A stretch of 64,000 bases of DNA, from positions 267,974 through 331,973 of the forward strand of contig JAQGDQ010000130.1 of NCBI GenBank assembly GCA_030141605.1, in the 5' to 3' direction. The stretch comes from Tubiluchus corallicola (lineage: Eukaryota > Priapulida > Priapulimorpha > Priapulimorphida > Tubiluchidae). The first letter of the stretch is position 1. Each line of letters opens with the position of its first letter. The position numbers were made by a program, and so were the translations under genes. Below are positions 52,371 through 64,000 of the stretch, in pieces. Below the pieces are notes generated by a model, which worked only from the letters and a program-made list of their open reading frames with translations, had not been told where the DNA came from and made no database searches.

Positions 52371-52558
52371 ATGCTGCATTCGTTGACGAGGGACTTATCT
52401 GTACAGTTAAGAAAGAAAGTTGGTGAAAGAAAAGACAGCATAACAATAAAAATTGTAAAAATTGACAAGGAAGATGGTGATGATAAAGATGACAATAATG
52501 GATCTGGAGAGGGAGAAAATGGCAACTCTATAAATTGGATTCAGGAACAGAGTAAAAG
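52371..52558 (+). CDS. Probable first coding exon of BSDC1
   Basis: ATG at 52371 (context AAAAATGC) follows an in-frame TAA. The frame runs 62 codons plus two bases to a donor AAAAG|GTAAAT. The phase (2) is exactly that needed by the first certain BSDC1 exon at 57277, so splicing would give ...QSK-R-NNRQ. The peptide is hydrophilic, with a basic start, then KEDGDDKDD and NGSGEGENGN. It is coding-like in composition but has no counterpart in the short N-terminus of human BSDC1. The implied intron is 4.7 kb. Alternatively the true first exon is another short one nearer 57 kb. Confidence 0.45.
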
Positions 52559-55314
52559 GTAAATAACTGAATAATAATAAGTTAGTTATTGTTGTACGGC
52601 TTCAGTTTATCACGTAGGCTTACTTTGTATATTGTCTGTCTTCACTTGAGCAACAGAAAAAATGAAGCCTTACTGCGTAACATCTGTTAGCATTATTTAT
52701 TATGGACTATTATGACTCTGTTATGATTATAATTATCATAACTCATAATTCATAATTATATATTATGACCCTGTTACGATGCGCAACTTTCCAAGAGTAT
52801 CTTTGCCAGACACTAGCTCTAATTTTTTTATCGTGATGTTCCCGTGTACAACGTAGGCCTATTTACTTATCTTTACATCAGAAACACAAGTGTTAGTTAA
52901 AACAAAGTCTTTGGCAGGGTCTGTTACATAGACCTAACATTATTTTTTCATTTCAGCTTTCTGAAGAATTTCTTGCTTGAGCAAACAATTATTGTCATTG
53001 TCATCACAGCACTGTCTTGTTAAATGAATAACATGCAGTTTTACATAATTGCCTGTCTTGCTGTCCTAGGCCTACAAGTTTTTGTACTAATCAACTTCTG
53101 AAATAGAGCAGACGAACTTTCCTTCAGCTCATCTAATTTTCTTACTCTACGGCTGTATAAGTGAACTAAGGGAGCTTCAATTGAATGATATAAACATTTT
53201 ACAGTAGTGCTGATGTACAACTGGGTGGAGTCATTATATGTATTAAAATAGTTAACTCAGGCCTTATGACCGAATTTCAAGAATTACAGGTGTTAGGGCA
53301 GTCATAATACGGTTGTTCTTGATGCTCCAAATACTAAATGTTGTGTGGGTATAAACAGCAATAAAATGCATAACTATTGCTGCAGGTCCATATAGGAATA
53401 TTCGTAATGTTCAATTTCTCTAGAAACTTTTTAAGAACTGTTACACCTACTGCAACCATCACAGATGGTTTGCAGCAATAGCCTTTGATCTTTAGAGTTC
53501 TTATCTAAATGGGCCCTGACCAGAGGGCTTTATGCAGCTTCTTACAAGAACCTAGCACGAAATTTTATGCATCGGTATTTTTGGTAAAACACCAGCTACT
53601 TTGGTACATTAGCTAAATAAGTAATTTATTTCGTTGTGGAAATCGTTTACAAAATGTTATAATAATTATAGTCATCATTTGGCCAATGCATAACGCATTA
53701 AAGGCTTTAGATTTGGTTGAAACAAACCACCATGCGAGCAGTAAAGCAGGAAATCGCATCGGCGAATCAGCTTTTCGTGATATTCTAAAATCGCTGTTGG
53801 AAATTATGCTTTTAGCAAAGCTTCGTACACCAAAAGTTACTAGTGGAACCTGGCGGTAGTTTTTTAAACTGCTAACCAAAACAAGCAAGCCGTAAAGTCG
53901 CTACGTCATTGCAACATGGCAGCACCTAATGGGTTTGTGTACAAATGCCTATTTTGTGATTCAGTAAAATAATATTAGCACTATAATTTATATTACACAA
54001 TTATTTTGCTTGTTAATCTCGAAAAATAGAATATATGCATTTTTGTCACTAATAATACAAATCATTATATCAAGAAGGATTGAAATGACGGAGCAGCATG
54101 ATTTTTAATAATACTTTTTGGGCAGGCCTGTCACATTACACTTTTTTACTCATTTGTTTCTAAACAGTTTATTGTTGCAGTGTATCATTGCCGGTTATAA
54201 ATGCTTTTTAACTGACAGGCGACATGAATTGAAATCACTAATATACACAAATTTCGCTGAAGGCATTTTTAATGTTAAACTCTAATCATAGCTTTGTTTA
54301 CATCTACGTCAGTGCACTCTATACCATAGATGAAAAAAACGAGGTACAGCATGCGAAAGCTTTAGCGTGGTGTCATTGCTATCTTGCACTATGCCACTTT
54401 ATTATTGCAGCATGTTTTTGTTTTCTGATTTTGACATTTTCCAAAGGATAAAAATTAGTTGTATAAGAACAGTGGATTCTTAGGTGTGATGGGCGAGAAA
54501 AAACTGGACACGAAGGCAGCAGGACAAAATTTGTTTTCTCCACTCCACTGAGATGGTTTTGAGCCTGAGCAGATCGGGTATACTGTCTGACTTAATGTGG
54601 GGTTTGAAACGAAAAGAAAACTGAAATCTACTGCTATTCTTTGGGCTCTGTGGTTCGAGATGGATAACCTCTGAAATTACATTTACAGTCATTTCATTTT
54701 TTTGCACAAAAGCTATGAGCTGTGCAAGTCTGAAGTGCACTTGAGAAATAGTAGGCTGAAATAAGTTAGTGAGGCTTTATCTGAAATTGTTTTGTGAATC
54801 ACAGTAGTAGTACTAAAATAATTATCATTGCAAAAATGCTTGAAAGTTGGCTCAATAACTTTTATAGTAATAACTCAGACTAAACCTAGACTAACCTAGA
54901 CTAAATATAGTTTTCATGAAATTTAGCCTTAAAAGTTAATTATTGCCTTTAATTACTGTACATGAATGTATTAATCAGAAAGTATTGGCAAGCATATCAC
55001 TTGTTTGTATTTTGTATATCACAGATTTGATTTACAGGAGTAAGTCTTACTTGTCATACAAGTGATAATGTTAATAATTTTTATACAGCTACAGTTTAGT
55101 GAGTAAATTGGTTGCCTCCTTAATAGATTCCAAGATTATTTTTGGCCATGTGTGGTTCGGTGCAATTTGTGTAAACTCAGTGAAAAAATACTCTTTCAGT
55201 AGCATTTTATTTGTATTTTACCACATTGTTGAATGCACTAAAAATATCAGTTAACATCATCTTATTTTTGCCTGTACAAAGCTTTTTGTCAGTTTTTAAA
55301 TCCGATAGGATTAT
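52559..55314. other. Likely BSDC1 intron 1, left part
   Basis: No exon or clear repeat family recognised. AT-rich palindromic sequence lies at about 52717-52790. Minus frames at 53613-53888 and 54480-54740 have no motifs. Confidence 0.4.
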
Positions 55315-55684
55315 TGTTGTGTTTTGTTTCTCTCGGAAGACTCGTAGAGAAAACCAGAAAACACTTTATCAAATTAAACTAGTTTATTAAGCGAGAATTC
55401 TACAACGCAAACGTATGAAGAAACACGAAATGATTACACTAAACGTGAAAATCTGGAAAACGTTTGAGTGTATCTGAAAATGTAAGTATACAGAGAATGT
55501 GTAAGTGGCGCCCATGTGAATCCGTGTGCCCCCGTCTCAGCGGCCTGCTTCACCTTATATAGCGCGCCCAAGAAGCTTCCAGAAGTTTTATTCCAGAACA
55601 TTCCACACGGTAAGACGATCATTCCAACGGAACATTCTACAATGTTCCATGTAATTCTAATAGACGCCAGCGATCTCCACAACA
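55315..55684 (-). mobile_element. Solo LTR with TATA box and heat-shock elements
   Basis: The 370-bp block is bounded by perfect inverted ends TGTTGTG...CACAACA (canonical TG...CA). Flanking pentamers are ATTAT and ATTGT (4 of 5). Read on the minus strand, the U3-like part has heat-shock elements (55629-55638, 55590-55604, 55571-55585). A TATATAAG box follows at 55561-55554, and an AATAAA polyadenylation signal at 55388-55383 lies about 70 bp before the 3' end. This is the order of an LTR. No internal retrotransposon region is next to it, so it is a solo LTR. The minus frame at 55434-55685 is not expected to code. Confidence 0.7.
55571..55638 (-). promoter_or_regulatory. Heat-shock element cluster in the LTR
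   Basis: AGAAGCTTCCAGAAG (55571-55585) and ATTCCAGAACATTCC (55590-55604) are each perfect three-unit nGAAn/nTTCn arrays, the HSF trimer site. GGAACATTCT (55629-55638) adds a two-unit site. They lie 10-75 bp upstream of the minus-strand TATATAAG, the usual layout of heat-shock promoters. Confidence 0.75.
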
Positions 55685-57276
55685 ATTGTCACCTAATCAT
55701 ATTTTGCCTTCACTGCTGCTTTAAGTTAGCAGTAGGAGTGCAACAAATGCACATTTTCGTCAGCTGAACCAAAGCTGATTTTTATGCTTGAGAGCCACCA
55801 AATGAAGCTAAAACCGAATGGTCAGCTGTGGTGCCGCACCAAATTCCGAATAAAATACCAAATTAAGTTGGAAAGTTAGACTGAAGCTGAACAGAATTTT
55901 TTGTCAAAGCTGAGATGAATTTTCTTGTATTTCCAATTGAAGAGAATTATGAAACTCTATAGTGTTTTATCGTACTAAGTTTGTGATGATTAGTGACTGT
56001 GTAAAATTGTTCTGATTATTAAATCTGTGTTTGTATTTAAGGGTTAATATTATATAGTAAAGTGTTAAGCATTTCAAAAGCAGTCCTAATTCTTTCAAAA
56101 GCTGCTCAAACTATTCTATATAGGCCTAATCAATAAAAACAGTCTTTAAGCAAAACTGCAATAGCATAATTCTTTACTAGCTTGAGTTCTCAAACTTTCA
56201 CTGATTTATTTTACAGCAAATATAGCACCGCCATGCTATTGCACATTGAAAAGACTTGTGTCATGCATCAAATTTGTTTGAGTTACCATACAGAAACAGA
56301 AAACAAAATGTTGGCTGTTGTGCTGCATCTGCTGTTTACTATTGATCAACTTTTTAAAATAAATTTTTGTAAGCATTATAGGGAAATATTCGATTTGTTT
56401 AATATAGTTTTCACTGAATGTGACAATTATTAGAAATTTAACTTTGGCATACCAAAGGTTCATTGAATCTTTAGTGATTACAACTGAAGTTTGCCGGTCC
56501 GGATTTTTATACTGATATTCGTGGAAAAATTTGATGATCTGAATATTTGGTGCATCCCTAGTTAATAGGGACACTGTACTGTTGGTACATATATAATAAC
56601 ATGAACAAGCTGCCTCACACAGTTATATTATTACGACCGACATGTCATTTTCCTTCATTAATGTCATTTTCATTATACTGTTAAACTCACTGAATGACCT
56701 TTCATAACTTTCACTAAAGACATTCGGTTAAAATGAATGCACATAAGGGTTCCGTGGTTATAAATTATGTGTTGTTGCAGTTGCAGATGTTGGCATGTGC
56801 ATAAGTTTGCAAAATATAACTATTTGCGTATATACAATTTTACATCTGACTCACACAAACCCTTTTGAGAGTGCTAATATTATGGTTCATCTAAACACAG
56901 CATTGCTACTAGATTTGTAACATAATTATTTTATAGTCAGTCAAATTGTCTTTTTTCCTTGTCTCCTAATTTTTTTCTTTTCACTATCCTCTTCCTGTTC
57001 TAACCATATCTGTCTTTCAAATTTCTCGTCAAGCTCTTCAGGATAACTTGTGACGTTATTGTATCATTGCATCATTGTATTATTGTAACAGTCTTTTTAC
57101 TACATACATTGTTTAATGATGATTAAATAACTGTTAAATTATAAATTTACATTATTTAATACTGTAACATTGCTTTTATTATGCGGTGTGTTATGTGGAA
57201 TAAACATCTTGAATCTGTTTATACTAATTTTATACTTAAATTTATATTTCTAAGCTATTAGTCTTTTGTTTTCTAG
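55685..57276. other. Likely BSDC1 intron 1, right part
   Basis: No exon recognised. 57050-57225 ends in GGAATAAACATCTTGAATC, which looks like a non-LTR retroelement 3' end. Confidence 0.35.
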
Positions 57277-60200
57277 AAATAATCGTCAAGACAAAACAGA
57301 CAAAACATGGTGGGATGAGTGGTTGAAGGTGGCAAAAGAGAAGGTACATACATTCCAATTTGTATTATAGAGAATACACATTGTTTAATTATGCAGAAAC
57401 TTTGAGCTATCACTTTAAACATCTTTAATTCCATCCTCATATCAGATCCGCATCGATAACACTAACTTAGCAGAAGGAATGAAATACTGGAACCCCAATT
57501 TATTTGCAGACTTCTTCTGCATATGAAGGAGCAACCTCTGCCACTTTTAGTGCATATGAACTCGTCAAGCGAGATTTGCAAGAGTTTAGTCATGTCATGA
57601 AAGCAGACACGTCGAAAGTTGTTGCTGAAGCTGCAAGCACTGTTAATGAATCCATCAAGGTGTGTCTATTATTTATTTTATTTCTTTTTTGTTTGGAAAG
57701 CTTTGCGTAGTTCAACTTGACCGTTGAACAGTTCTTTGGCTGTGCTTTCCACAAAGTTATGAATATATTTATATGGTTCACATAAAAACCTATTCCTTAT
57801 AGTGTTTCTTTTTTAGCTCGTTACTCTTTCAGTATAAAGCTTTTGCTGAACATTGAAATAAGTCGGTGATTTTTGAAAGAAAATTGGAAAAATGAAAACC
57901 ATTTGAACATTTTGCTAATTACATAAATTTCATCTAATTTAGTCAGACGAAAAGAATGCAGAGTCACCTATGGGAACTGCTGGACACTTTAAAGAGTTAA
58001 CTGGTCAGCTCCGTGATGGTTTGAGCAACATGATTGATTCTTTTACACATTCAGTTATTGTGACAGGCGGTGCCACCATGGACGATGAAGCCATTCCGGT
58101 CATGGTACGCAAAACTGATGCAGGACCTGTTATTGACAGGGCAAAGGTAATCTTTGATGACCTAGGCTTATCTAACATTTCAAGAGCCAATCAGATTAAA
58201 GATTTCTCTCAGTCATTATAAATGAACTAGTTTCTTGAAAGCTTTCTAAAGTAAAATTATGCTAGGTAAATGTGACCTTCAAATGTGTATATTGGATGTA
58301 GCATTTCAGAATAGCAAAGATTTTCAGTAATGCGAGTTGATTATATGTTCAAGTTGTTTTTGTTTGTGAACACCTAAAACATAGATTCGTGTTCACCCAG
58401 GCCATAGATTTGTATGCAGTGTACACCCAGAAAGCAGATTTTATTGTCATACTTTGCTACCATGTACAATGTGCATATGACATCTTACACGTTTCAACAT
58501 ATACAGGGAGCAGGATCTAGTACTCAGTGACATGAGCTACTTGCCTAGAACGAGAACCTAGTGTGTTGTCAAAAATTGATAATCCTTTAAATCAAATGAC
58601 GAAACTGCAGTAGACGTCTTAAGTCAGGCTTTCGCGAGATTCACGACTTCGCCAGCTATCTGAAAAAGTCAAGCAATCGCCAAACATGTGTGAAACGTTT
58701 GCCAAACAGTTGCAAAACATTCTTAGGTGTTCGTCGTTGTCGCGAAAAGGTTGCCGATTTTTGCAAAAACTTTTTAAATGTTTAAAGTTTATCTCGGGAA
58801 TCACAAAACTCGCTACTTCACCAAAACTTTGCAAAACTGTCGTAAAGTTGTCGTAACATGTGTCAAACGTTCATAAATTTGTCGCAAATAATTCATGATA
58901 TTCGTCAACAATTTTAGAATTTGCAAAAACTTGGCGAACGTCTTGCTACGACTTTGTGACTATTTTTTCATCATTTTGCGTATTTTGGCAAACCTCGATT
59001 GTTCCGCACTTCTTTTCGCAAAAATGCTGCGAAATGATTGCAGTATTCTTGTGTGAATACCGTGCAACATTTGCCTTGTCACAGAAGCTGCCAAATATGC
59101 GCAAACATTTTGTGCGACATTCTCGCGATTTTTGCTCCAGAAAAAAGATCAAAATTCGCATAAAATGTGCCGAATATCGTGCAAAGTTCACACGAACGAT
59201 TTTTGAAAAACGTAGTCGCTGGAACACTTTGGCAACTGTTGGACTTTGAGAATTTTCGATTGTCGCAAAACAGTCATGATCCTTTGAAACCCTGGCTTCA
59301 ACTAAATGTAGATCTGCATACATACCTCCCTGAGCAAGAGAAATAGCCTTACTATTTTCTTGGCTGTCACCCCTCCATTTACTGAGCAGAGCCAGTGTTG
59401 TTTAACTTTGGTCATTAATTGCATATTGCTTTATTCTTCTTGTTTCATGTAAGCAGTCTTAGCTCCCAAGTTTGTCAATTTTATAGGCGCATTTGCGAGC
59501 TATTCAATCCGATCTTGACACTTACTGCAAGGAACCAGAAGGAAACCCAGATGACTTTGAGGTGTGGTTAACAAAGTTTGACCTTGACGAACAAAAAACA
59601 GAGATTTCTGACCTGCTGGTGAACAATCAGGATGTACGGCTACTCTACACACAGTTGGTGAGTATCAAATAAGAAAGCCTGTTACGACTAAAAGCAGTAA
59701 CAAAGAAGGTTTAGTCAACTTGATTTTGAAATTTAATATTGATACCTTGTTTAGGAAAAATATTGCATCCGTACAAAAACCGAATTGAAAAAATGGCACT
59801 AGAGCACACTAGGCCTAGACTACACTGTTTTATAAAAGGAAGCCAAAATTTCAAAAACTGAATGTACAAGGTCGTCCATTGAAACTTTTAGAAAAATCTG
59901 AAGATTTTGCTTCAAGAATGGGCCAAAAATGAGATTAATTTAGTTATTGACCGATTCCGACCTCGGCTTCACAAAGAGTGTTCTTTACTGCTCATACCTG
60001 TAGAGAAGAAAGAAATACAGTAAATGCATAGCTGAGTTAGAGATACAGGTCTCATTACATTTAGGCTTTCTTGTAAATACAATTAATGAATAATTTCTGC
60101 ACCTAGCTGTGCTTTTATTGTATCTCTTTATGTTAATTCGTTACGTTTTGGCTTCCTTGTAAATACACAATTAGTGAATAATTTCATACTGTAGACCATC

Positions 60201-63200
60201 CTATAAAATTGATTGTTTGTTTGTGTAGTCAATCACTGCAGTTGAAATATTTTGAGACACGTTTTTAACATTTTGTAATTTAAAGATTTAATAAAAACTG
60301 TTTTCTTTCTCAATATTTTAAAGCCACATTAGAACTATTTTTACTTACATACTTAAAACCAAAATTTTATATTATATTTGCTTTAATATCATTTATACCA
60401 TGAGCCAATCTACTGTTCTTTAGCTTTTATAATTTATTATTATTTTGCACGCCTTATCAGGTGCCGGCTGCAGTGTCACATGCTGAATTTTGGCAACGCT
60501 ATTTTTATCGTATCCATCAGTTTGAGCAGAATGAACAACGTAAGGCCGCCCTTGTTCAACGTGCCGGTGAAGTCACTCCTGATGTCATTGCTTGGGACGA
60601 TGAGGGTAAGATGTCTACCATACTTATCTTCTTCAGCTTGTGCATTTGTGCTCATTTAGACAGGTAGTGATGATAATAGAATTTTGTTTACTGAAACTAC
60701 AGATTCTGGCTATATTTGAAAATATTCAAAAACTTCCTTAACAATTAAACATTGAAATTTTAAACTCCATAAATTTAAATAAAAGATTTTGACAAATATT
60801 GCAGTATGTAGTCATGATTTTTGTCATTTTAATTTGCATTTGATACAATGACCAAATTCGTTTTTTATTATTTGCGATCTTTGGCTACGTCACCTAACCT
60901 TTTGTTTGGCCCCTTTTAGTTGGAATCCAGCATTTAAGAGCATTTTAATGTGGATGGCTATAGCAGGACCAGGGTCTAGCTAACTGTCAAACATAATCTT
61001 TAAGATGAGGCATTAAACTAGTAGACGTGTCTTGGCCATGTTTAGATTTGTATATAATATAAATATCGTTGTTCATTGAGGTAAAGAATGAAGAGGTAAA
61101 GGCAGACGGAACTGTTTTAAAGTCATCTATAGTCTTTAAAGTATCTGGTTAGGCTTGGTGTTTCTTAACTTTGATCGCTGTGCACACATTCCTGTCATCT
61201 TGCTAGTTGTAGACAGGCCCGTCTCTGGCTATGAATTAAGATGCATGCGCTGCTTAGTGCCTTCTATTCCAAAATTTCATTTTGCTATTAAATTATATAT
61301 TAATATTTATATATTTTACCAAATTATATGTTTGGTTTGGTTCAAAATAAGTGCAAGGCCTAAAGCCTTTTGAAAAATAATGTTAACGATTTTGTAACCA
61401 CTTATTATTGCTGGTTGTTAACTTATTAGCTTGTCGATAAAATCCGGCATTATACTGCTAAGTCAATGGGTCTATTTAAAACAGATTAAAACTGTAAAAA
61501 TCATTGATGATAAATGTTCTAGAAAATTTTGTAGAATATTTAACTGTATTGATTTTTATAGTAAATTTTCCTTGTCTATTTCATTACAGTAATATTATTT
61601 TGTGATTAATTTTGTTAACTAGTCAAGATTTAATGAATTCCAAATAGCAATCGATGGTGTAAATTTTTTAGAAAATATTAATGTTTTATATTTTATACTG
61701 TAGAAAAATTTTTGTGTGAATTTAATTTTAATTACAGTTTTGTCAGTAGGGATTAAACCGAATATCGTGCTTTAAATAAATCTATTAACTTGTTGCCATA
61801 GTAATGATTGTTAGGTTTAATTAACTGGGTTGTTATAGAGTATTCTGTGATAATGGTGTTGCAATTGTTTTAATTGCAGATGCAGAATCAGAAATTGTTG
61901 AAGTACAGCCTCATTCCGCTTCAGACAGTACTTTAACTGACAGTAATTCTGATAATGTAAAAAACCAGCAGTTAGATACTGGGGAAACTTTGCCTGACCA
62001 CGGTACACATTTGCCAAATGCCACTGCATACCCTGTTGACTCTAAAAGTGATAGTGCCGATGTTTTGTCTGCGGATCATATTAGTGATGTATTAAATACT
62101 TCAAACGAAACTAGTGCCACTCAAGATGTCTCTACACACACCAAGATTGGGTCACCAGCGACCAGTGAAGGCAGTGACCTTGAAATCGTTGACAAAGCAG
62201 CTGGAACGTCGTTTGAATTATCGGCAGATGTGGTAGAAGTATCAAGAAATGTTCAGGAAGGCCCCCGTGAAGTAGTTGATAAGAATTTTCCAGTTCAAAA
62301 ACTAACTGAATTAAAAACAAAAGAAAAAGGTGACATGGTGGTGGTAGGCAATTCAGTCTCTTCTTCTTCTGAAAGTAACGGTGGTAAAGGTTGGTATTGC
62401 TGTGTTGTAATAACTTATGAAATGTAGAAATATAGGACGTCATAAACACTCAACGCTTTTTAAATGGTCTAGAAAAACATTTATGTATAATTTTATTATC
62501 AGCATTACTGATTAATAATGGATTATACCCACTATTATTAAATGTTTGAAGGCAAACCGAGAAAGGAGAAAATAGGAAAAGGCTTGACTGAGTTTAGGTT
62601 TGAACCCTGGAGTTTTGGACAACTAAGCAACAAAACCAAAACCACTTGTGATCATGGCAATTCTTAATTCAATTCTAACAGCTCAACAAATAAAACACAT
62701 TTTCAAGTGTTAAATTATCAATTAATGTTGGAAGGTTTATTTTATCAATTAATAATCTTGGAATTAAGATTATGAATAATTAATTTACTGCCCATACATT
62801 ATTGTAAGCTTTAATTTAATTATAATCAGTTAACAATTACTCAGAGCACGAATAAATGAAGATATGGATTTGTTGAATTGGTTGCCCATTTTGGCCACAA
62901 AATAATGTGAACTTCAAAGGTTGGCATTTCATATCTGGTCTTGAGCTTTTGCTTCTTCATATTTCCTTTGTTTCGTAATTGTTATAATTGTGAGTTTACT
63001 TCTTCATTTTAGATAAAATGAAATTAATATAAAATTTCTAATTTTTAATACGAAACATCTACATACAACAAGGCTCGTCTGAATTGGCATCTTGAATAAT
63101 TTAATTTTGATGTGAGTTTATCAACATGTTTTGTTGAGATTTTTATTATGCGCTTTTGCTTATATTGTCCCTTGATAAAAATATTATTTCCATGTAGCTT

Positions 63201-63952
63201 TGAGTACACTGTCTGTGTGCATTATAGCAGCAGTTTATGGATTATATCAGCGCTAGAAGAGGAATCCTTGGAACTGTATATTGAGGGTTCATTTGCATTC
63301 TAAAACTGTCAAATTTGGCTTTGACATCTTACTGTTATTTAGTTCACTTTCAATAAGCCTTTTCACATTTCCAGCAATTGATGATGATCGTGAAAAGCTC
63401 AAAGGTTAAGTGAACCTAACAACGATAATCTGAACCAAACAACGCATTTGTTTACACTTGACAATGTCTTGCCGCCCACGAGGATTGCTGCTATTATTTA
63501 GCTAGCTGTTTTTGGATAAGAATAATATGTTAGTTTAAAACTATACACACGTAGTATAATAATAAAAATAACCACGTGTTTCACCAGTTTCACCTACATG
63601 TAGTTACGTACGTAAGGTCACACTGTTGTAGTTAAGTAAGATGCACTGGGTTTTATTAACCTTTGACCTGCAGGAACTGTGCGTGTGCATAGCGAAACCG
63701 TGAAAAGGCTTACTGAGTCAATTGCTGCCACAAAAAATATGTTGGTTTGGTTAAATAATGATTGGTTATCACAAACGCAGCAAAGAAGCAGATATGTGCT
63801 CTAGTTTCTTTTTTCCAAATTTTGCCGTTTTCTTCTCAGAAGCTGATTTGGATGATGAATGGGATGAAGATGTGGAAGTGACAGAAGCTGATTTAGCACA
63901 AGCACGTGAAGCTGCAGCTAAGCTGACCACTGACCAACAGCTAGATTTAGAG
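57277..63952 (+). CDS. BSDC1: BSD domain-containing protein 1 (BSDC1), 3' end beyond window
   Basis: Eight exons keep frame: 57277-57343, 57510-57659, 57943-58146, 59487-59657, 60461-60605, 61880-62383, 63375-63404 (30 nt) and 63840-63952. The last is followed by GTGCGG, so the C-terminus lies to the right. Matches to human BSDC1 run in order: WWDEWL (human WWRSWL), VKRDLQEFSHV (human MKRDLTEFTQV), RAIQSDLDTYCKEPEG and KTEISDLLV. Then come the BSD domain with LYTQLVPAAVSHAEFWQRYF, a long acidic Ser/Thr-rich linker (exon 61880-62383), and the C-terminal DDEWDEDVEVTEADLAQA (human DWEKDFDLDMTEEEV). The BSD fold is a three-helix domain with a conserved Phe-Trp pair, here EFW. BSDC1 itself is poorly characterised. 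The donor of exon 61880 is best at 62383 (G|GTAAAG); two other phase-1 GT sites lie nearby. Confidence 0.93.
58570..59285. repeat. CpG-rich degenerate repeat in a BSDC1 intron
   Basis: The block is packed with words such as TTGCAAAA, GTCGCAAA, GTCGTAAA, TTCGCAAAA and GCCAAAC. It has many more CpG than the rest of the intron. No fixed period is obvious by eye. The open frames of 71-125 codons on both strands reflect the lack of TA-type stops, not coding. Confidence 0.5.
60064..60185. repeat. Short direct duplication in a BSDC1 intron
   Basis: GGCTTTCTTGTAAATACA-ATTAATGAATAATTTC (60064-60098) recurs with few changes at 60150-60185. The start-to-start spacing is 86 bp. Confidence 0.75.
60606..61879. 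other. BSDC1 intron, no feature seen
   Basis: AT-rich intron sequence. The plus frame at 61155-61373 has no motif. Confidence 0.5.
62384..63374. other. BSDC1 intron, no feature seen
   Basis: AT-rich. It contains short inverted AATTAATAATCTTGGAATTAAG-type sequence near 62748-62790 but no exon I can support. Confidence 0.45.
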
Positions 63953-64000
63953 GTGCGGTTTTGCTATTTTTGCATATGTAATGTAATGTTTATTCTTCAG

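Noticed and set aside
57970-58221. BSDC1 exon continuing to a stop at 58221
   Set aside because: A good donor at 58146/58147 and the homology of the next exon (AHLRAIQSD...) show that the extra codons are intron.

Overview
The window is nuclear DNA from an animal, most likely an AT-rich invertebrate. It has spliced genes with GT-AG introns, a cytosolic tRNA, many simple-sequence arrays, and decayed LINE, LTR and DNA-transposon pieces. Atonal-type bHLH and Storkhead-box genes are animal families. A tunicate or another non-vertebrate deuterostome is possible, but nothing here proves the clade.

Layout. 1-20 kb holds almost no recognisable coding sequence. It has a tRNA-His(GTG) at 4.46 kb, a Harbinger-like MITE at 3.2 kb, a LINE 3' end at 5.0-5.5 kb, two copies of one dispersed repeat about 11 kb apart, and several micro- and minisatellites. 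At 20.38-20.74 kb on the minus strand is the first coding exon of a Storkhead-box (STOX) gene; its later exons were not found. At 23.3-24.4 kb a minisatellite of about 55 bp period is split by a 692-bp hAT-like element. At 26.8-28.5 kb on the minus strand is a complete two-exon atonal-family bHLH gene encoding 213 aa. 28.7-38.8 kb is repeat-rich and without recognised genes.

On the plus strand, 39.24-50.54 kb carries a six-exon gene for a very divergent beta-like tubulin of 608 aa. It has an intact GGGTGSG loop, a rebuilt T3 loop and a basic C-terminal tail of about 180 residues with five regularly spaced Arg/Lys-rich Ser motifs. Its introns hold a 22-bp minisatellite, a 710-bp foldback-like element and a LINE reverse-transcriptase remnant. 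From 57.28 kb (probably 52.37 kb) to beyond the right edge lies a BSDC1 (BSD-domain protein) orthologue, with at least eight coding exons visible. A solo LTR at 55.3-55.7 kb carries a TATA box and a cluster of heat-shock elements, and probably lies in BSDC1 intron 1.

The four protein genes are not an operon and share no obvious pathway: two transcription factors on the minus strand, a tubulin and BSDC1 on the plus strand. The strongest candidates for something undescribed are the tailed divergent tubulin and the heat-shock-element LTR.
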